Shown here piece by piece: positions 1-8,602 of a DNA stretch of 64,000 bases; within the stretch, counting starts at the first letter, position 1, and each line of letters starts with the position of its first letter. A program made the translations under genes and the position numbers. Origin of the DNA: Dehalococcoidia bacterium (GTDB taxonomy: Bacteria > Chloroflexota > Dehalococcoidia > Lucifugimonadales > UBA3495); NCBI GenBank assembly GCA_022827095.1, contig JAJDTP010000009.1:1-64000 (forward strand), written 5' to 3'. The notes beneath the pieces were generated by a model that searched no databases, had not been told where the DNA came from, and was given only the letters and a program-made list of their open reading frames with translations.

Positions 1-48
1 GAAAATTGCGCCAATCTGCATGAAAGCTCCTCTAAATCCGGCCATTCG

Positions 49-1068
49 TTAACGCCGGTACTCGTCGCCGCAGTCGCCGATCATCCGGTACAGGTCGCGG
101 GCGTTGGCGGATACCTCGTCAATCGCCCGGTAGTCGTCCGCATCCAGTTGGAAGCTGAACACCCGCGCGTTCTCCGCGATGTGCTCGGCCACGCCCAGGC
201 GTGCCCCGATGATCACGCCGGCCACGGTGTTCTTCTCCAGGATGTACCGCGCCGCCACGTTGGCGATGCTGACGCCGTGCTTGTCGGCGATGGTTCTGAG
301 CGTCGCCAGCAGCCGTTGGAACAGGTCCCAGCCGCCCCAGGCGTCCACCATCTGCTTGTACTTGCGCAGGCTGGCGGTGTTCAGCGCGCCGCCGCCCGGT
401 TCCGGCTGGCCCAGGTAGTGGTCGGACAGCAGGCCACCGCACAGCACGCCATAGGGCAGCAGCCATACCCGCTGCTCCTCGCACACCGTCGTCATCTGCA
501 CCTCCGGCCGGCGGTCGATCAGCGAGTACTGCACCTGGTTGGACACCACCCGGACGCCGTGGTCGGCGATGTCCCGCAGCCGTTGCGTGTCGAAGTTGGT
601 CAACGCCACGCGGTGCAGCTTGCCCTCGTCCCGCAGCGTCGCCAGATGCTCCAGCGCGTCCAGGTAGCGCCGGTCGGCGTACTCCCACCAGTGAAACTGC
701 AACAGGTCCAGCCGCTCGACGCCCATGCGCCGCAGCGAGATGTCCACGTTATTTTCGACGATCTGCCGCGTCATCGGACCGGGCCGGGGCACCCACTTGG
801 TGAACGCCTGGATCTCGGACAAGGCAGCCTCGCCCCGTTCCGCCGACAGCCGCCGGCGGAACTCGCCGATGAAGTCCTCAGCCGGCCCGTAGTGGTCGGC
901 CAGGTCCCAGGTTGTGAAGCCGGCGTCGTGGTAGGCCAGCATGGCCTCGATGGCGGCCTGCGGGTCAATACGGCCGTGGGCCCCGGACACCTGCCACATG
1001 CCATTGAGGATGCGGCAGATGGGCAAGCCGTCAACGAAGCGAAGGCGGGATTCTTGAGGTAGGGACAT
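49..1068 (-). CDS. aldo/keto reductase
   Basis: NADPH-dependent aldo/keto reductase of the (beta/alpha)8 barrel superfamily, presumably cytosolic. The family's catalytic tetrad can be traced: an Asp-x3-Tyr segment (WDLADHYG), a Lys in AFTKW and a His in LLQFHWWEY. The C-terminal VIIGAR segment is the usual cofactor-binding region. I chose the ATG at 1068 (MSLPQESRL); the longer reading to 1131 adds a 21-residue extension without family character. The protein is about 339 residues, normal for the family. It is divergent from the next gene, so the short gap at 1069-1205 should hold both promoters. The substrate cannot be predicted. Confidence 0.85.
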   Translation of the reverse strand: MSLPQESRLRFVDGLPICRILNGMWQVSGAHGRIDPQAAIEAMLAYHDAGFTTWDLADHYGPAEDFIGEFRRRLSAERGEAALSEIQAFTKWVPRPGPMTRQIVENNVDISLRRMGVERLDLLQFHWWEYADRRYLDALEHLATLRDEGKLHRVALTNFDTQRLRDIADHGVRVVSNQVQYSLIDRRPEVQMTTVCEEQRVWLLPYGVLCGGLLSDHYLGQPEPGGGALNTASLRKYKQMVDAWGGWDLFQRLLATLRTIADKHGVSIANVAARYILEKNTVAGVIIGARLGVAEHIAENARVFSFQLDADDYRAIDEVSANARDLYRMIGDCGDEYRR

Positions 1069-1205
1069 GGCGATGCTCGTACAGTGGTCGACGTGGGCAT
1101 CGCGATTGTACCATCCTGCTCGTTTTGACATCCGGCCCTTGTGTTAGGATGCGCCCAATCACCCTTTAGACCCAGTCCTACCCGCCCGGCACAGGAGGCA
1201 CCGCC

Positions 1206-2312
1206 ATGACCACGCAGCAGCCCATCCGCATCGGACTGATCGGCGCCAACATCCACCAGGGCTGGTCGCCGCGCGCGCACCTGCCCGCGCTGGTGGCACA
1301 CCCTGACTTCGACCTCGCCGCCGTGTGCACCACACGCCAGGAATCGGCGGACGAGGCCAAGGCCGCCTTCGACGCGGGCAGCGCGTGGGACGACTACAAC
1401 CGGATGCTGGCCGACGCCGACATCGAGGCTGCCACCATCTCCCTGCGCGTGCCCAGCCACTACGAGCCGACCACTGCCGCGCTGCGGGCCGGCAAGCACA
1501 CCTTCACCGAATGGCCGCTGGGGCGCACCACTGCCGAGGCCATCGAGTTGGCAGACCTGGCCCGGGAACAGGGCGTCAAGACCATCGTCGGCCTGCAGGC
1601 GCGGGCTAACCCCGCCATCGCCCACCTGAAGAACCTGGTGGCTGACGGCTACGTGGGCCGGGTCATGACGTGCCATGTCCGGCTGATGCGGGAGGGCGTG
1701 CTTTCGCGGGATTCCGGGCGCACCTGGCAGCGGGACAACGAGCTGGGCGCTCACACCCTGACCATCGCGTGCGGACACACCATCGACGCGCTGTGCAGCG
1801 TGGTGGGCGAGTTCGCCGACGTAGCCACTGTGGTCAGCACTCAGGCCACCACCTGGCACGAATCCGACACCGGCGAGGACCTCGAAGTGACGTCGCCGGA
1901 CAACATCCTCGTCAGCGGCAACCTGCAGGGAGGCGGAGTGGCGTCGGTGCAGATCGGCAGCACGCCATGGGCCGGCAGCGGTTACCGCATGGAGATCTAC
2001 GGCGAAGAAGGCACGCTGGTGGCCGTCTCCGTCGATTCGCCACAGATGCAGCAGGTGAGCATCCGCGGCGCGCGTGGTGGCAGCAACGAACTGCAGGACC
2101 TGACGCCGGCCGAGGAACTGCACTTGGCTCCCGAGATTCCGGGCAGCACGGCGTACAACGTCGGCCAGCTGTACAGCCTGTTCGCCGCCTCGATCCGGGG
2201 CACGGCCAACGGAGACGGGCTACCCGACTTCGACCACGCGGTGGGCCTGCACAAGTTCATCGACGCCATCCGCCAGTCCAGCGACGAAGGGAGAAGGGTT
2301 ACCGTCGCGTGA
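1206..2312 (+). CDS. Gfo/Idh/MocA family oxidoreductase
   Basis: Nucleotide-dependent oxidoreductase acting on a sugar or related polyol. The N-terminus is a Rossmann fold (RIGLIGANIHQGW), followed by the C-terminal alpha/beta domain of the GFO_IDH_MocA family. The usual E-K-P motif, whose Lys takes part in catalysis, reads TEWPLG here, so the Lys is replaced by Trp. That suggests a Gal80-like or otherwise divergent member. At 368 residues it has normal length. An AGGAGG-like site lies about 8 bases before the ATG. The substrate is unknown. Confidence 0.8.
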   Translation: MTTQQPIRIGLIGANIHQGWSPRAHLPALVAHPDFDLAAVCTTRQESADEAKAAFDAGSAWDDYNRMLADADIEAATISLRVPSHYEPTTAALRAGKHTFTEWPLGRTTAEAIELADLAREQGVKTIVGLQARANPAIAHLKNLVADGYVGRVMTCHVRLMREGVLSRDSGRTWQRDNELGAHTLTIACGHTIDALCSVVGEFADVATVVSTQATTWHESDTGEDLEVTSPDNILVSGNLQGGGVASVQIGSTPWAGSGYRMEIYGEEGTLVAVSVDSPQMQQVSIRGARGGSNELQDLTPAEELHLAPEIPGSTAYNVGQLYSLFAASIRGTANGDGLPDFDHAVGLHKFIDAIRQSSDEGRRVTVA

Positions 2313-2366
2313 CGTGATGAGGCGCGGTGATACAATGCCGGCAGTTCGCGGAGTGAGGAAGTTGCG

Positions 2367-2957
2367 ATGACGACTGCCACCAACATCAATCCCGGCGTCC
2401 GTATGACTCTTGAAGAGTTCTTTGATCTGCCTGAAACAGTGATTCCGCGCTATGAACTTCACCGGGGAGAACTCTGCATCGTGGCGGAGCCGTCGCTTGA
2501 CCACCAGCATTTGACGAAATTACTCATCCGCCACTTCTGCGAGCAAATTGAGGATGCCGGCGCCGGATACGTTCTCCCACCGGTGGACGTGGTATTGTCC
2601 GGTGATACCACAGTCGCTCCTGATATTGTCGTCATTAGTACCGAGCGGGCCGGCATTATGCACCCGCTGCGTATCTACGGCGCGCCGGACATCGTGGTAG
2701 AGGTCCTATCAACCGATCGCGACCGGGACCTGGTAGACAAGCGCCAGTTGTACGCCGCTGCCGGCGTCCCGGAATACTGGATTCTGGACGGCGACGCCGA
2801 CACGCTCACGGCGTTGGAGTTGGGCGACGATGGAATCTACAGGGAGCGTGCCGTCCTGACCACCGCCGACACCCTGACCACGCCGCTCTTCCCTGATTTC
2901 AGCCTGCCCCTGGCGCAGGTGTTCGACCATCCGGCACGGATCCGACCGCAGCAATAG
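2367..2957 (+). CDS. Uma2 family (DUF820) PD-(D/E)XK endonuclease-like protein
   Basis: A 196-residue Uma2/DUF820 protein, a family with a restriction-endonuclease-like fold that is abundant in cyanobacteria and Chloroflexi. The core is visible: APDIVVIS, then DIVVEVLS with the acidic residue, then a Lys in DLVDKRQLYAAAGVPEYWILD. Cellular role is unknown for most members. It stands alone between a Gfo/Idh oxidoreductase and a convergent luciferase-like gene, with a strong hairpin just after its stop. A second, divergent Uma2 protein lies at 35162-35728. Confidence 0.8.
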   Translation: MTTATNINPGVRMTLEEFFDLPETVIPRYELHRGELCIVAEPSLDHQHLTKLLIRHFCEQIEDAGAGYVLPPVDVVLSGDTTVAPDIVVISTERAGIMHPLRIYGAPDIVVEVLSTDRDRDLVDKRQLYAAAGVPEYWILDGDADTLTALELGDDGIYRERAVLTTADTLTTPLFPDFSLPLAQVFDHPARIRPQQ

Positions 2958-2980
2958 TTTCCGGTCAGTCTCGAAAAACT

Positions 2981-3007
2981 GAGGGGCGGGTGTGCAACCC
3001 GCCCCTC
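2981..3007. terminator. bidirectional terminator hairpin between convergent genes
   Basis: An 11-base-pair perfect stem with a 5-base loop sits between the ends of the Uma2 gene (+) and the luciferase-like gene (-). On the minus strand it is followed by AGTTTTT, a good intrinsic terminator for the minus-strand gene. On the plus strand the following sequence, GCTGTTTG, is weaker. The GGGGCGGG core is shared with other intergenic hairpins in this window. Confidence 0.75.
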
Positions 3008-3032
3008 GCTGTTTGCCCGATGCCGTGGCCGG

Positions 3033-4295
3033 TCAGTCGGCGGTGGTCGTCGCCGTCGCGCCGGCGGTGGCGGAGTCGACGATGGGCTGGTTGGTGCGGG
3101 CGTCTACCTCGAAGGGGGAGTAGAGTTCCAGCTCCTTGCCCATCTCGCGGACGGCGGGGATGACCTCTTCGCCCATCAGCCGCAGGCTGCGCATCTGGTC
3201 CTCGTGGGTCATGGCGCCGTCGCCGTCCCAGAAGAAGACGCTGCCCGGGCGCAGGTACTCCAGCACCTCGCGGATCTTGGGGATGACCGTCTTGGGCGTG
3301 CCGGTGATGATGGTGCTGTCGGCGACCTGGTCCTCGAAAGGCCGGCGGTTGGTGCCGAAGCGGCCAGCGGGCCCGAAGGCGGCGGCGGACAGGCGGCGGG
3401 ACGTGCGCGACGTGTGGCCCGGCAGGTTCATGATGGCGGGATTGATGCCGCCCTCGTTACCGGCCAGGAAGGGGTTGCTGACGCCGGAGAGGTACTTGCG
3501 CCCGACTTCCTCGGCCAGTTCCTCGGTCTCGTCGACGTGGACCTTCCACAGGTAGGCCACGTTCTGCGTGCCCGACTCGTAGCCGTTTTCGGCGGCGGTG
3601 TCGTGGTAGAGCTGGAAGGCCTCCCGGGTGGGCTCCAGGCGGGTGGCCAGGAGGACCAGCGGGTAGCGATGCTCGGCGCACCACTTCACCGTCTCCACGG
3701 ACACGGTGGACGGGATCCAGATTTGCGGGTGGGGTTCCTGCAGGGGCTTGGCCCACGGGTTGACGTAGCGGTAGTGGAAGTGCTTGCCCTCCCAGCGCCA
3801 GGGGCCGGGCTCGGTCCACGCCTTGATGATCAGGTCGTGGGCCTCCTCGAACCGCTCGCGGTTGAAGTTGGGCGGCGAGTTGTGGGACCAGCTCTCGCGG
3901 CCGCCGCCCCGGACGAAGCCGGACACCAGGCGGCCGTGGGAGATCATGTCGATCATGGACAGCTGCTCGGCCAGCCACAGGGGGTCGTCCCAGATGGGCA
4001 ACACGTTGCCCAGGATGATGATCTTCACCTTCTCGGTGATGCGGGCCAGGATGGACGCGCCGACGTTGGTGACGCCCTGCATGCAGAAGGGCGTGGAGTG
4101 GTGCTCGTTGAGCATCACGGCGTCGAAGCCCATCTGCTCTGCGTAGACCTTCTCGTCGAGGTAGCGGTTGTAGAGCTGAGCGCCGATGTCGGGTCGGTAG
4201 TGGCTGTTGGAGATACCCAGGTCGGTGCTCTGGGTGCCCATCAGGCCAGAGTTCTCATCCTGCCAGGGCTGCTCGGTAAAATGGCCAATCAGCAT
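3033..4295 (-). CDS. LLM class flavin-dependent oxidoreductase (luciferase-like monooxygenase)
   Basis: A 420-residue luciferase-like F420/FMN-dependent monooxygenase. Family features: an N-terminal strand leading to EQMGFDAVMLNEHHSTPFC, KIIILGNVLPIWDDPLWLAEQLSMIDMISHGRLVSGFVRGGG, and GKHFHYRYVNPWAKPLQEPHPQIW split across the barrel. The start is supported by AAGGAGAGG about 5 bases upstream of ATG 4295. It is one of five such paralogues in the window and is most like the copy at 33067-34302 (shared MLNEHH and VSGFVRG blocks). In SAR202 genomes this expanded family has been proposed to oxidise recalcitrant organic matter; the substrate of this copy is unknown. Confidence 0.9.
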   Translation of the reverse strand: MLIGHFTEQPWQDENSGLMGTQSTDLGISNSHYRPDIGAQLYNRYLDEKVYAEQMGFDAVMLNEHHSTPFCMQGVTNVGASILARITEKVKIIILGNVLPIWDDPLWLAEQLSMIDMISHGRLVSGFVRGGGRESWSHNSPPNFNRERFEEAHDLIIKAWTEPGPWRWEGKHFHYRYVNPWAKPLQEPHPQIWIPSTVSVETVKWCAEHRYPLVLLATRLEPTREAFQLYHDTAAENGYESGTQNVAYLWKVHVDETEELAEEVGRKYLSGVSNPFLAGNEGGINPAIMNLPGHTSRTSRRLSAAAFGPAGRFGTNRRPFEDQVADSTIITGTPKTVIPKIREVLEYLRPGSVFFWDGDGAMTHEDQMRSLRLMGEEVIPAVREMGKELELYSPFEVDARTNQPIVDSATAGATATTTAD

Positions 4296-4408
4296 AGCGG
4301 CCTCTCCTTAGTTGGAAGCGCGGTACGGGTGGTTCAATGATGGCCGCAGTTTAGCAGGGGCCGGGTGCGGGGGCAAGGTTGGCTGCCGCCGGCGCGTTGC
4401 GGACGGCG

Positions 4409-4876
4409 TTACAGGCTTTCCGCCAGGTATTCCAGCTCGTCCAGCACTTCGGGGAAGGTAGGAAATTGGTAGCGTTGCAGGGTTTCGTGGAATACTTCCG
4501 CACCCGTCGTCGGGTCATAAACGCGGTGGTGGTATTCATGCGAGTCTCGGTGCAGATTGTGGTATTTCAGCAGCAGATGTTCTCCGCGCAGCCACCCGAT
4601 GTAGCGGAACGAGTAAGCGCGGATGCGCAGCGTGCTGCCGAAGTAGCGCGCGTCAAACCAGATTTCCACTTCAAGGGCTACGTCTGTTCGGCAGATGACC
4701 TCGCCGCTTAAAGAAACGACACTCTCGCCTCCATCGCTGAAGGTGAGAATGTCTGCAAACACGAAGGGATGCTGATTCAACCGGAGTTCGTGGACGGTTC
4801 GGTAGTGGTCCCAGGTGTTCCAGTCGTGGGGGTCTTTTTGCGGAGGGATAGCGCGCCTTGATAGCTGGAATACCAT
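4409..4876 (-). CDS. TumE-like (DUF6516) toxin candidate
   Basis: About 155 residues from the ATG at 4876. The C-terminal half resembles the DUF6516/TumE toxin family: a strand-rich segment (LRIRAYSFRYIGW), then HLLLKYHN and a His-rich SHEYHHRVYD, ending in a helix FPEVLDELEYLAESL. It overlaps the upstream antitoxin-like gene by 100 bases when read from ATG 4876. A shorter reading from TTG at 4780 would overlap the antitoxin stop by only four bases (TTGA) and give 123 residues, closer to typical toxin length. The family assignment rests on remembered pattern similarity. Confidence 0.6.
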   Translation of the reverse strand: MVFQLSRRAIPPQKDPHDWNTWDHYRTVHELRLNQHPFVFADILTFSDGGESVVSLSGEVICRTDVALEVEIWFDARYFGSTLRIRAYSFRYIGWLRGEHLLLKYHNLHRDSHEYHHRVYDPTTGAEVFHETLQRYQFPTFPEVLDELEYLAESL

Positions 4877-5049
4877 CTGAGGACCTCGGCGGTAGGACGG
4901 ATTGCATCCAATTCGAGCAGCGTCGCCATCTTTTCGCTGGTCATTTCGTAGCGGATTTCGTACTGGCGCAGTTTTCCCTCAACCTCAGTCAGCATGGTGC
5001 CGGTCGGCACATGGCGAACCGTGATGCTCGTTTTCCCGGTAGTTGACAT
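4777..5049 (-). CDS. putative antitoxin partner of the TumE-like gene
   Basis: A 90-residue protein upstream of the TumE-like gene. The middle part (KLRQYEIRYEMTSEKMATLL, then TAEVLRWYSSY) matches the general form of small antitoxins found next to DUF6516 genes: a coiled helix with Y-x-M-S/T-S-E followed by E-x-L-x-W. ATG 5049 has a purine-rich GAAAGGGGG site upstream. The last 20 residues are Thr/Pro/Gly-rich and lie over the toxin frame, so they may be poorly constrained. The two genes are probably co-transcribed and translationally coupled. Confidence 0.55.
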   Translation of the reverse strand: MSTTGKTSITVRHVPTGTMLTEVEGKLRQYEIRYEMTSEKMATLLELDAIRPTAEVLRWYSSYQGALSLRKKTPTTGTPGTTTEPSTNSG

Positions 5050-5171
5050 GGCTTGCCCCCTTTCCTGCCCGATTCATTGTATCCGATGGTCAATAGTCGT
5101 CAACGGACGGCAAGCGATTTGGAGGCTACCGAGTTGCGAACTGCGACGGGCGGGCGTTTCCTCTCCGGGGT

Positions 5172-5597
5172 TTAGCAGGGGGCGGGGGCAAGGTTGGGAA
5201 CCTCGCTGAAGAATCGCTCCGCGAGCATGTCAAGATTTTTGGTTTCGCATTCCCAGACGGTAATGACGTGCCAACCGAGGTCGCGTAGTTGACCGTGCTG
5301 CCGTATATCGCGATCGACATTTTCGTCGAACTTGGCTTGCCAGAAGGCGACGTTGCTCTTGGGAGTGTATGCGAACCGGCAACCGGGGTGGCGGTGCCAG
5401 TAGCAACCATGTACCAAAACGACCGTCCGCCGGCCAGGCAGGACGATGTCTGGTCGTCCCGGCAAATCTCTCCGATGCAGGCGGAATCGGTAGCCCATCC
5501 TGTGTAGCAGAGAACGAACCAACCGCTCCGGCTTGGTGTTTCCGCTTCGGATGCGGGACATATTCCAGCTGCGATGCTCAGGAGTCAGGCTGTCCAT
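5172..5597 (-). CDS. vsr: very short patch repair (Vsr) endonuclease
   Basis: Nicks next to T:G mismatches that arise when 5-methylcytosine deaminates, starting short-patch repair. The N-terminus, MDSLTPEHRSWNMSRIRSGN, is the classic Vsr start. The catalytic Asp is in GRPDIVLPGRRTVVLVHGCY and the zinc-binding residues are in GCYWHRHPGC. The length, 141 residues, is normal. It overlaps the end of the cytosine methylase gene by 20 bases and is the last gene of the five-gene operon. Vsr usually accompanies the methylase whose deamination products it repairs. Confidence 0.93.
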   Translation of the reverse strand: MDSLTPEHRSWNMSRIRSGNTKPERLVRSLLHRMGYRFRLHRRDLPGRPDIVLPGRRTVVLVHGCYWHRHPGCRFAYTPKSNVAFWQAKFDENVDRDIRQHGQLRDLGWHVITVWECETKNLDMLAERFFSEVPNLAPAPC

Positions 5598-7143
5598 TTC
5601 TTTCCAACAGCTCCGCTACCAGTTCGGCAATCTGATACGACAACAACGGCGGCACCGCGTTTCCGACCTGTCCGTACTGGTCGGTCCGACTACCTTCAAA
5701 GAAATAGTTATCCGGGAAAGTTTGCAACCGTGCTGCTTCTCTTACTGTGAGACTACGGCACTGCGATGGGTCGTAGTGAATGTAGTAATGTCCATCTTTA
5801 CGGATGTGGCTAACCACCGTTCGGGATGGGGCATCCTTTGGCACCACGCTGAACCTGTCAGCAAAGTTGCTGTTGTTCAGGGCGCTTTCTGTACTACGAT
5901 GGTTTGGGCGCAATCCCGGCGGGAAATCGCTGATACGGAACGGCCGGTCGAGACCGTTGACGTAACAAGCGGCGTAGATATACCTCCATAAATCATCCGC
6001 CCGGTGCGTCCTGGCTTGGTGGTTCAAGGTTCCTTGTAAGCGCTCGTCCTCAAACCAATCCCGTCTATACTCACAGGTCGATCCGCTATTCAAAAAGCGC
6101 ATGTCGCCGCGATCACATTGCGGGACCTCAATCTCGGAAAGAGCAGCATCTATCCGGCCTCGGACCGATGCATCAATGTCGAACCACCAACCCTGCTCCA
6201 CGATGTCGTTAATCGACTGAACCCAGTTCATTGGGTTGTCCTGACTGGACAATCCGCTTCTTACGGAAGGGACGCCATCCAAGACCTTTTCAGCATCAAC
6301 CTTCTCCGGTAATGCCGTCAACGTCTTGGGCCTGGCGAGTACGTCATCGCGCACGCCGAGTATGACTACGCGGTGGCGCGCTTGGGGTATGCCATAATTC
6401 TCTGACTTAACTACGAAATCTGAGGGAGTTGGCAAACCATCCGAGCGAGAAGGCTTTACAGCCACCGGATAAAGTTTATATCCGTAGCTGTGCGGAACGG
6501 AAATTCCATCAAGTGAAAGCGCACGCGCTGGGGCGGCCAAGTCAGAATACATCCTGTCAAAAATCGATTGATCTTTTCGGGATGCGCTCAGCAGGCCCCG
6601 CACGTTTTCCATTACAAATGCAGCGGGCCAATGTGTGGCGATAATCCTGATGTATTCACGATAAAGCTCAAACCGAACGTCGGTGTCCGGGTTGTAATCG
6701 TCTACTGGCCTGTTGCTGTTCCTGGCCCGCCCGATGGTCGAATATGCTTGACAGGGTGGCCCGCCAATCAGTACCCAATCGTCCGAGTTCGCCGTTGCTT
6801 GCCTGATCGCGCTGCTAACAAGCCCATCGTGCGCTTGGGCACTGCCCAGCTCCACCTGAAGGCAGCGACGTTTTGCCTCGCCGGCTTCCACGGGATGACG
6901 GCGAAACAGCTCGTCCCGGTCTATCTTCCCACAGACGTATTCGTAGTAACCGTCGGGCACGCGCGTACCCCTGAACTGGTGGTAGAAAGCCCGCAGCCGG
7001 AGTGTCTGGATCGGTGCAACGTCCTTTTCTATAGACAGGCGAACATCAAACGGGTACTTGCCGCCCCGTTCCAGAGCGTTGAAACCCTCCCCAAGGCCGC
7101 CGCATCCCGCAAAAACGTCGACGACCGGTATGGCGTGAGTCAT
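5578..7143 (-). CDS. dcm: DNA (cytosine-5) methyltransferase
   Basis: Methylates cytosine C5 in a DNA recognition site. The motifs occur in canonical order: I (DVFAGCGGLGEGF, SAM binding), IV (GGPPCQAYS, catalytic Cys), VI (FVMENVRG), VIII (QARHRVVILGV) and X (QVGNAVPP). At 521 residues it is longer than M.HhaI and has a large region between VIII and IX for target recognition. Its start overlaps the upstream DUF6339-like gene by four bases and its end overlaps vsr. Specificity cannot be read from sequence. It probably protects host DNA from a partner nuclease activity in this operon. Confidence 0.93.
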   Translation of the reverse strand: MTHAIPVVDVFAGCGGLGEGFNALERGGKYPFDVRLSIEKDVAPIQTLRLRAFYHQFRGTRVPDGYYEYVCGKIDRDELFRRHPVEAGEAKRRCLQVELGSAQAHDGLVSSAIRQATANSDDWVLIGGPPCQAYSTIGRARNSNRPVDDYNPDTDVRFELYREYIRIIATHWPAAFVMENVRGLLSASRKDQSIFDRMYSDLAAPARALSLDGISVPHSYGYKLYPVAVKPSRSDGLPTPSDFVVKSENYGIPQARHRVVILGVRDDVLARPKTLTALPEKVDAEKVLDGVPSVRSGLSSQDNPMNWVQSINDIVEQGWWFDIDASVRGRIDAALSEIEVPQCDRGDMRFLNSGSTCEYRRDWFEDERLQGTLNHQARTHRADDLWRYIYAACYVNGLDRPFRISDFPPGLRPNHRSTESALNNSNFADRFSVVPKDAPSRTVVSHIRKDGHYYIHYDPSQCRSLTVREAARLQTFPDNYFFEGSRTDQYGQVGNAVPPLLSYQIAELVAELLERNGQPDS

Positions 7144-7838
7144 GGCTTGAACTGGTCAAATTCTTCTGGCAGAAGGTCGAGCAGCTTATCCGGGTCCAGC
7201 CCGTACAAGTCCCACGTCAAATCAAGTTGATTGAGAATTGCCGCTAGGCGCCGTGCGCTCCCTGCTCCCCGGCCAGCAGCTCCGCGCTTTGGACTATTGG
7301 TTGCGGAGTTGATATAGAGTCTTGTAGCGACTTCCATCACGGATGGATTGGTTACCAGTTCCTGACGCGATGCCAGTTGCTCTGCTATGTCGCCGGGCTG
7401 GTGCGGTGGGTTTGCCAGCAAGGCCATGGCTCGGTGCGGATTATCGTTGTGTGCGCGGTAAATCAGATATGGCCCTGCCAAGAGATGCCGATAATACTGG
7501 CGGTAGTTGTCCACCGCAGGCACCCACCTGGGACGATCTCCGGGCGAACTGCCCTGCGGGCAAAGCTGTTCAAAGTAAAACGCCGACAGCCACGTCCATG
7601 TCCCGACGTCGGTGTTCACGCCGGGGGCAGCAACGTCATCAAGCAAGCCATGCAGGTACTCGCCGACGGAGAACCGCGTTGGAAAGTGCACCCGTTCTAC
7701 ATCAATATCGGCACCTGTACTGACGGAACAGGCGACATCCTCGAGGATCGCACGCAGTTGGTTCTCCGTCCGCGCCGAAGATGCCCGGAAGTCGTCAAAT
7801 CGGGTAATACCGACTTCGGTGAATCTGCGGAGCTTCAC
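7140..7838 (-). CDS. DUF6339-like protein of a methylase-associated operon
   Basis: A 232-residue soluble protein with no catalytic motif that I recognise. Trp/Tyr-rich blocks (DVGTWTWLSAFYFEQLCP; YRQYYRHLLAGPYLIYRAH) recall the DUF6339 family, members of which I remember next to cytosine methylases. Both ends overlap neighbours by four bases (ATGA), so it belongs to one polycistronic unit with the GHKL ATPase, the 255-residue protein, Dcm and Vsr. A structural or specificity role in restriction is inferred from context only. The C-terminus (LLDLLPEEFDQFKP) is acidic and aromatic. Confidence 0.6.
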   Translation of the reverse strand: MKLRRFTEVGITRFDDFRASSARTENQLRAILEDVACSVSTGADIDVERVHFPTRFSVGEYLHGLLDDVAAPGVNTDVGTWTWLSAFYFEQLCPQGSSPGDRPRWVPAVDNYRQYYRHLLAGPYLIYRAHNDNPHRAMALLANPPHQPGDIAEQLASRQELVTNPSVMEVATRLYINSATNSPKRGAAGRGAGSARRLAAILNQLDLTWDLYGLDPDKLLDLLPEEFDQFKP

Positions 7839-8602
7839 AGGTCATCCTCACTGTCCCATCGCCGGGCGAAAGTGTCATAGGTATGATGACGCTTGCAGAA
7901 TTCGGCAACTACTGCGTCAATCCAGTCGCCAGCTGACAGATCATCGCCACCCTTATCGTCGTCAGGCGGGTCAGAAATACCGGGATGGGTTTTGGCGAAC
8001 CGAAGCCACATGAAACGCCAATCGTCACTTTCTTCGGCGTCAGGCATGTTATCCGGTACAATGTGCGTCAGTATCGCCCGCAGTACCATGGGATATACCA
8101 GCGCGACGAAGTGCTCATCCCTTGAAACGTCTCGCCATCGATCTATCTTGTCATTAATCAGCAGCACGGGCTCGTCTTCCAAGTCTAAACGGAATACCTC
8201 TTGGTCCAAGCTGGCAGGTCTGACTGGAAGGAGTGATTCCTGCCCACCGTCCACCCAGGCAGGGCGGATGCGATCGCCAACAGCCAGCAGCTGACCATCA
8301 GTTGCTTCCGCTACTGACGTTACCTTCACTCTGAATCTGATGGCGTCGGGTGTGTTGAATTCGGTCAATGCCAAGTGGCCGGGCAATCTGACGTTGGCCA
8401 CGGTGCCCAAGTCGAATGGCATGTAAGTAGATTGGCGGTACGCTTCGACTCGCACCAAAGCGTCGCCCGGGAGGTCGTGGCGCTTTAGCGAAAAGTGGGG
8501 GATTTCGAAAGCGAGCGGAACGGCTTCGTTGTAGAGACTGATTCTGACGTCCTGAGTCGTAAGCCGTCGCCTACCCGTAAAGTGGATACGTCGTGCAGGC
8601 AT
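7835..8602 (-). CDS. uncharacterised protein in the GHKL-Dcm-Vsr operon
   Basis: 255 residues with no family that I recognise. The N-terminal half looks beta-rich with alternating hydrophobic residues (DVRISLYNEAVPLAFEIPHF; VRVEAYRQSTYMPFDLGTV). The C-terminal half is helical and acidic with two Trp-rich segments (DDWRFMWLRFAKTHPG; DDLSAGDWIDAVVAEFCKRHH). No PD-(D/E)XK, HNH or Walker motif is evident. It overlaps the GHKL ATPase stop by four bases and the DUF6339-like start by four bases. Tight coupling suggests a complex with stoichiometric subunits. Confidence 0.55.
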   Translation of the reverse strand: MPARRIHFTGRRRLTTQDVRISLYNEAVPLAFEIPHFSLKRHDLPGDALVRVEAYRQSTYMPFDLGTVANVRLPGHLALTEFNTPDAIRFRVKVTSVAEATDGQLLAVGDRIRPAWVDGGQESLLPVRPASLDQEVFRLDLEDEPVLLINDKIDRWRDVSRDEHFVALVYPMVLRAILTHIVPDNMPDAEESDDWRFMWLRFAKTHPGISDPPDDDKGGDDLSAGDWIDAVVAEFCKRHHTYDTFARRWDSEDDL

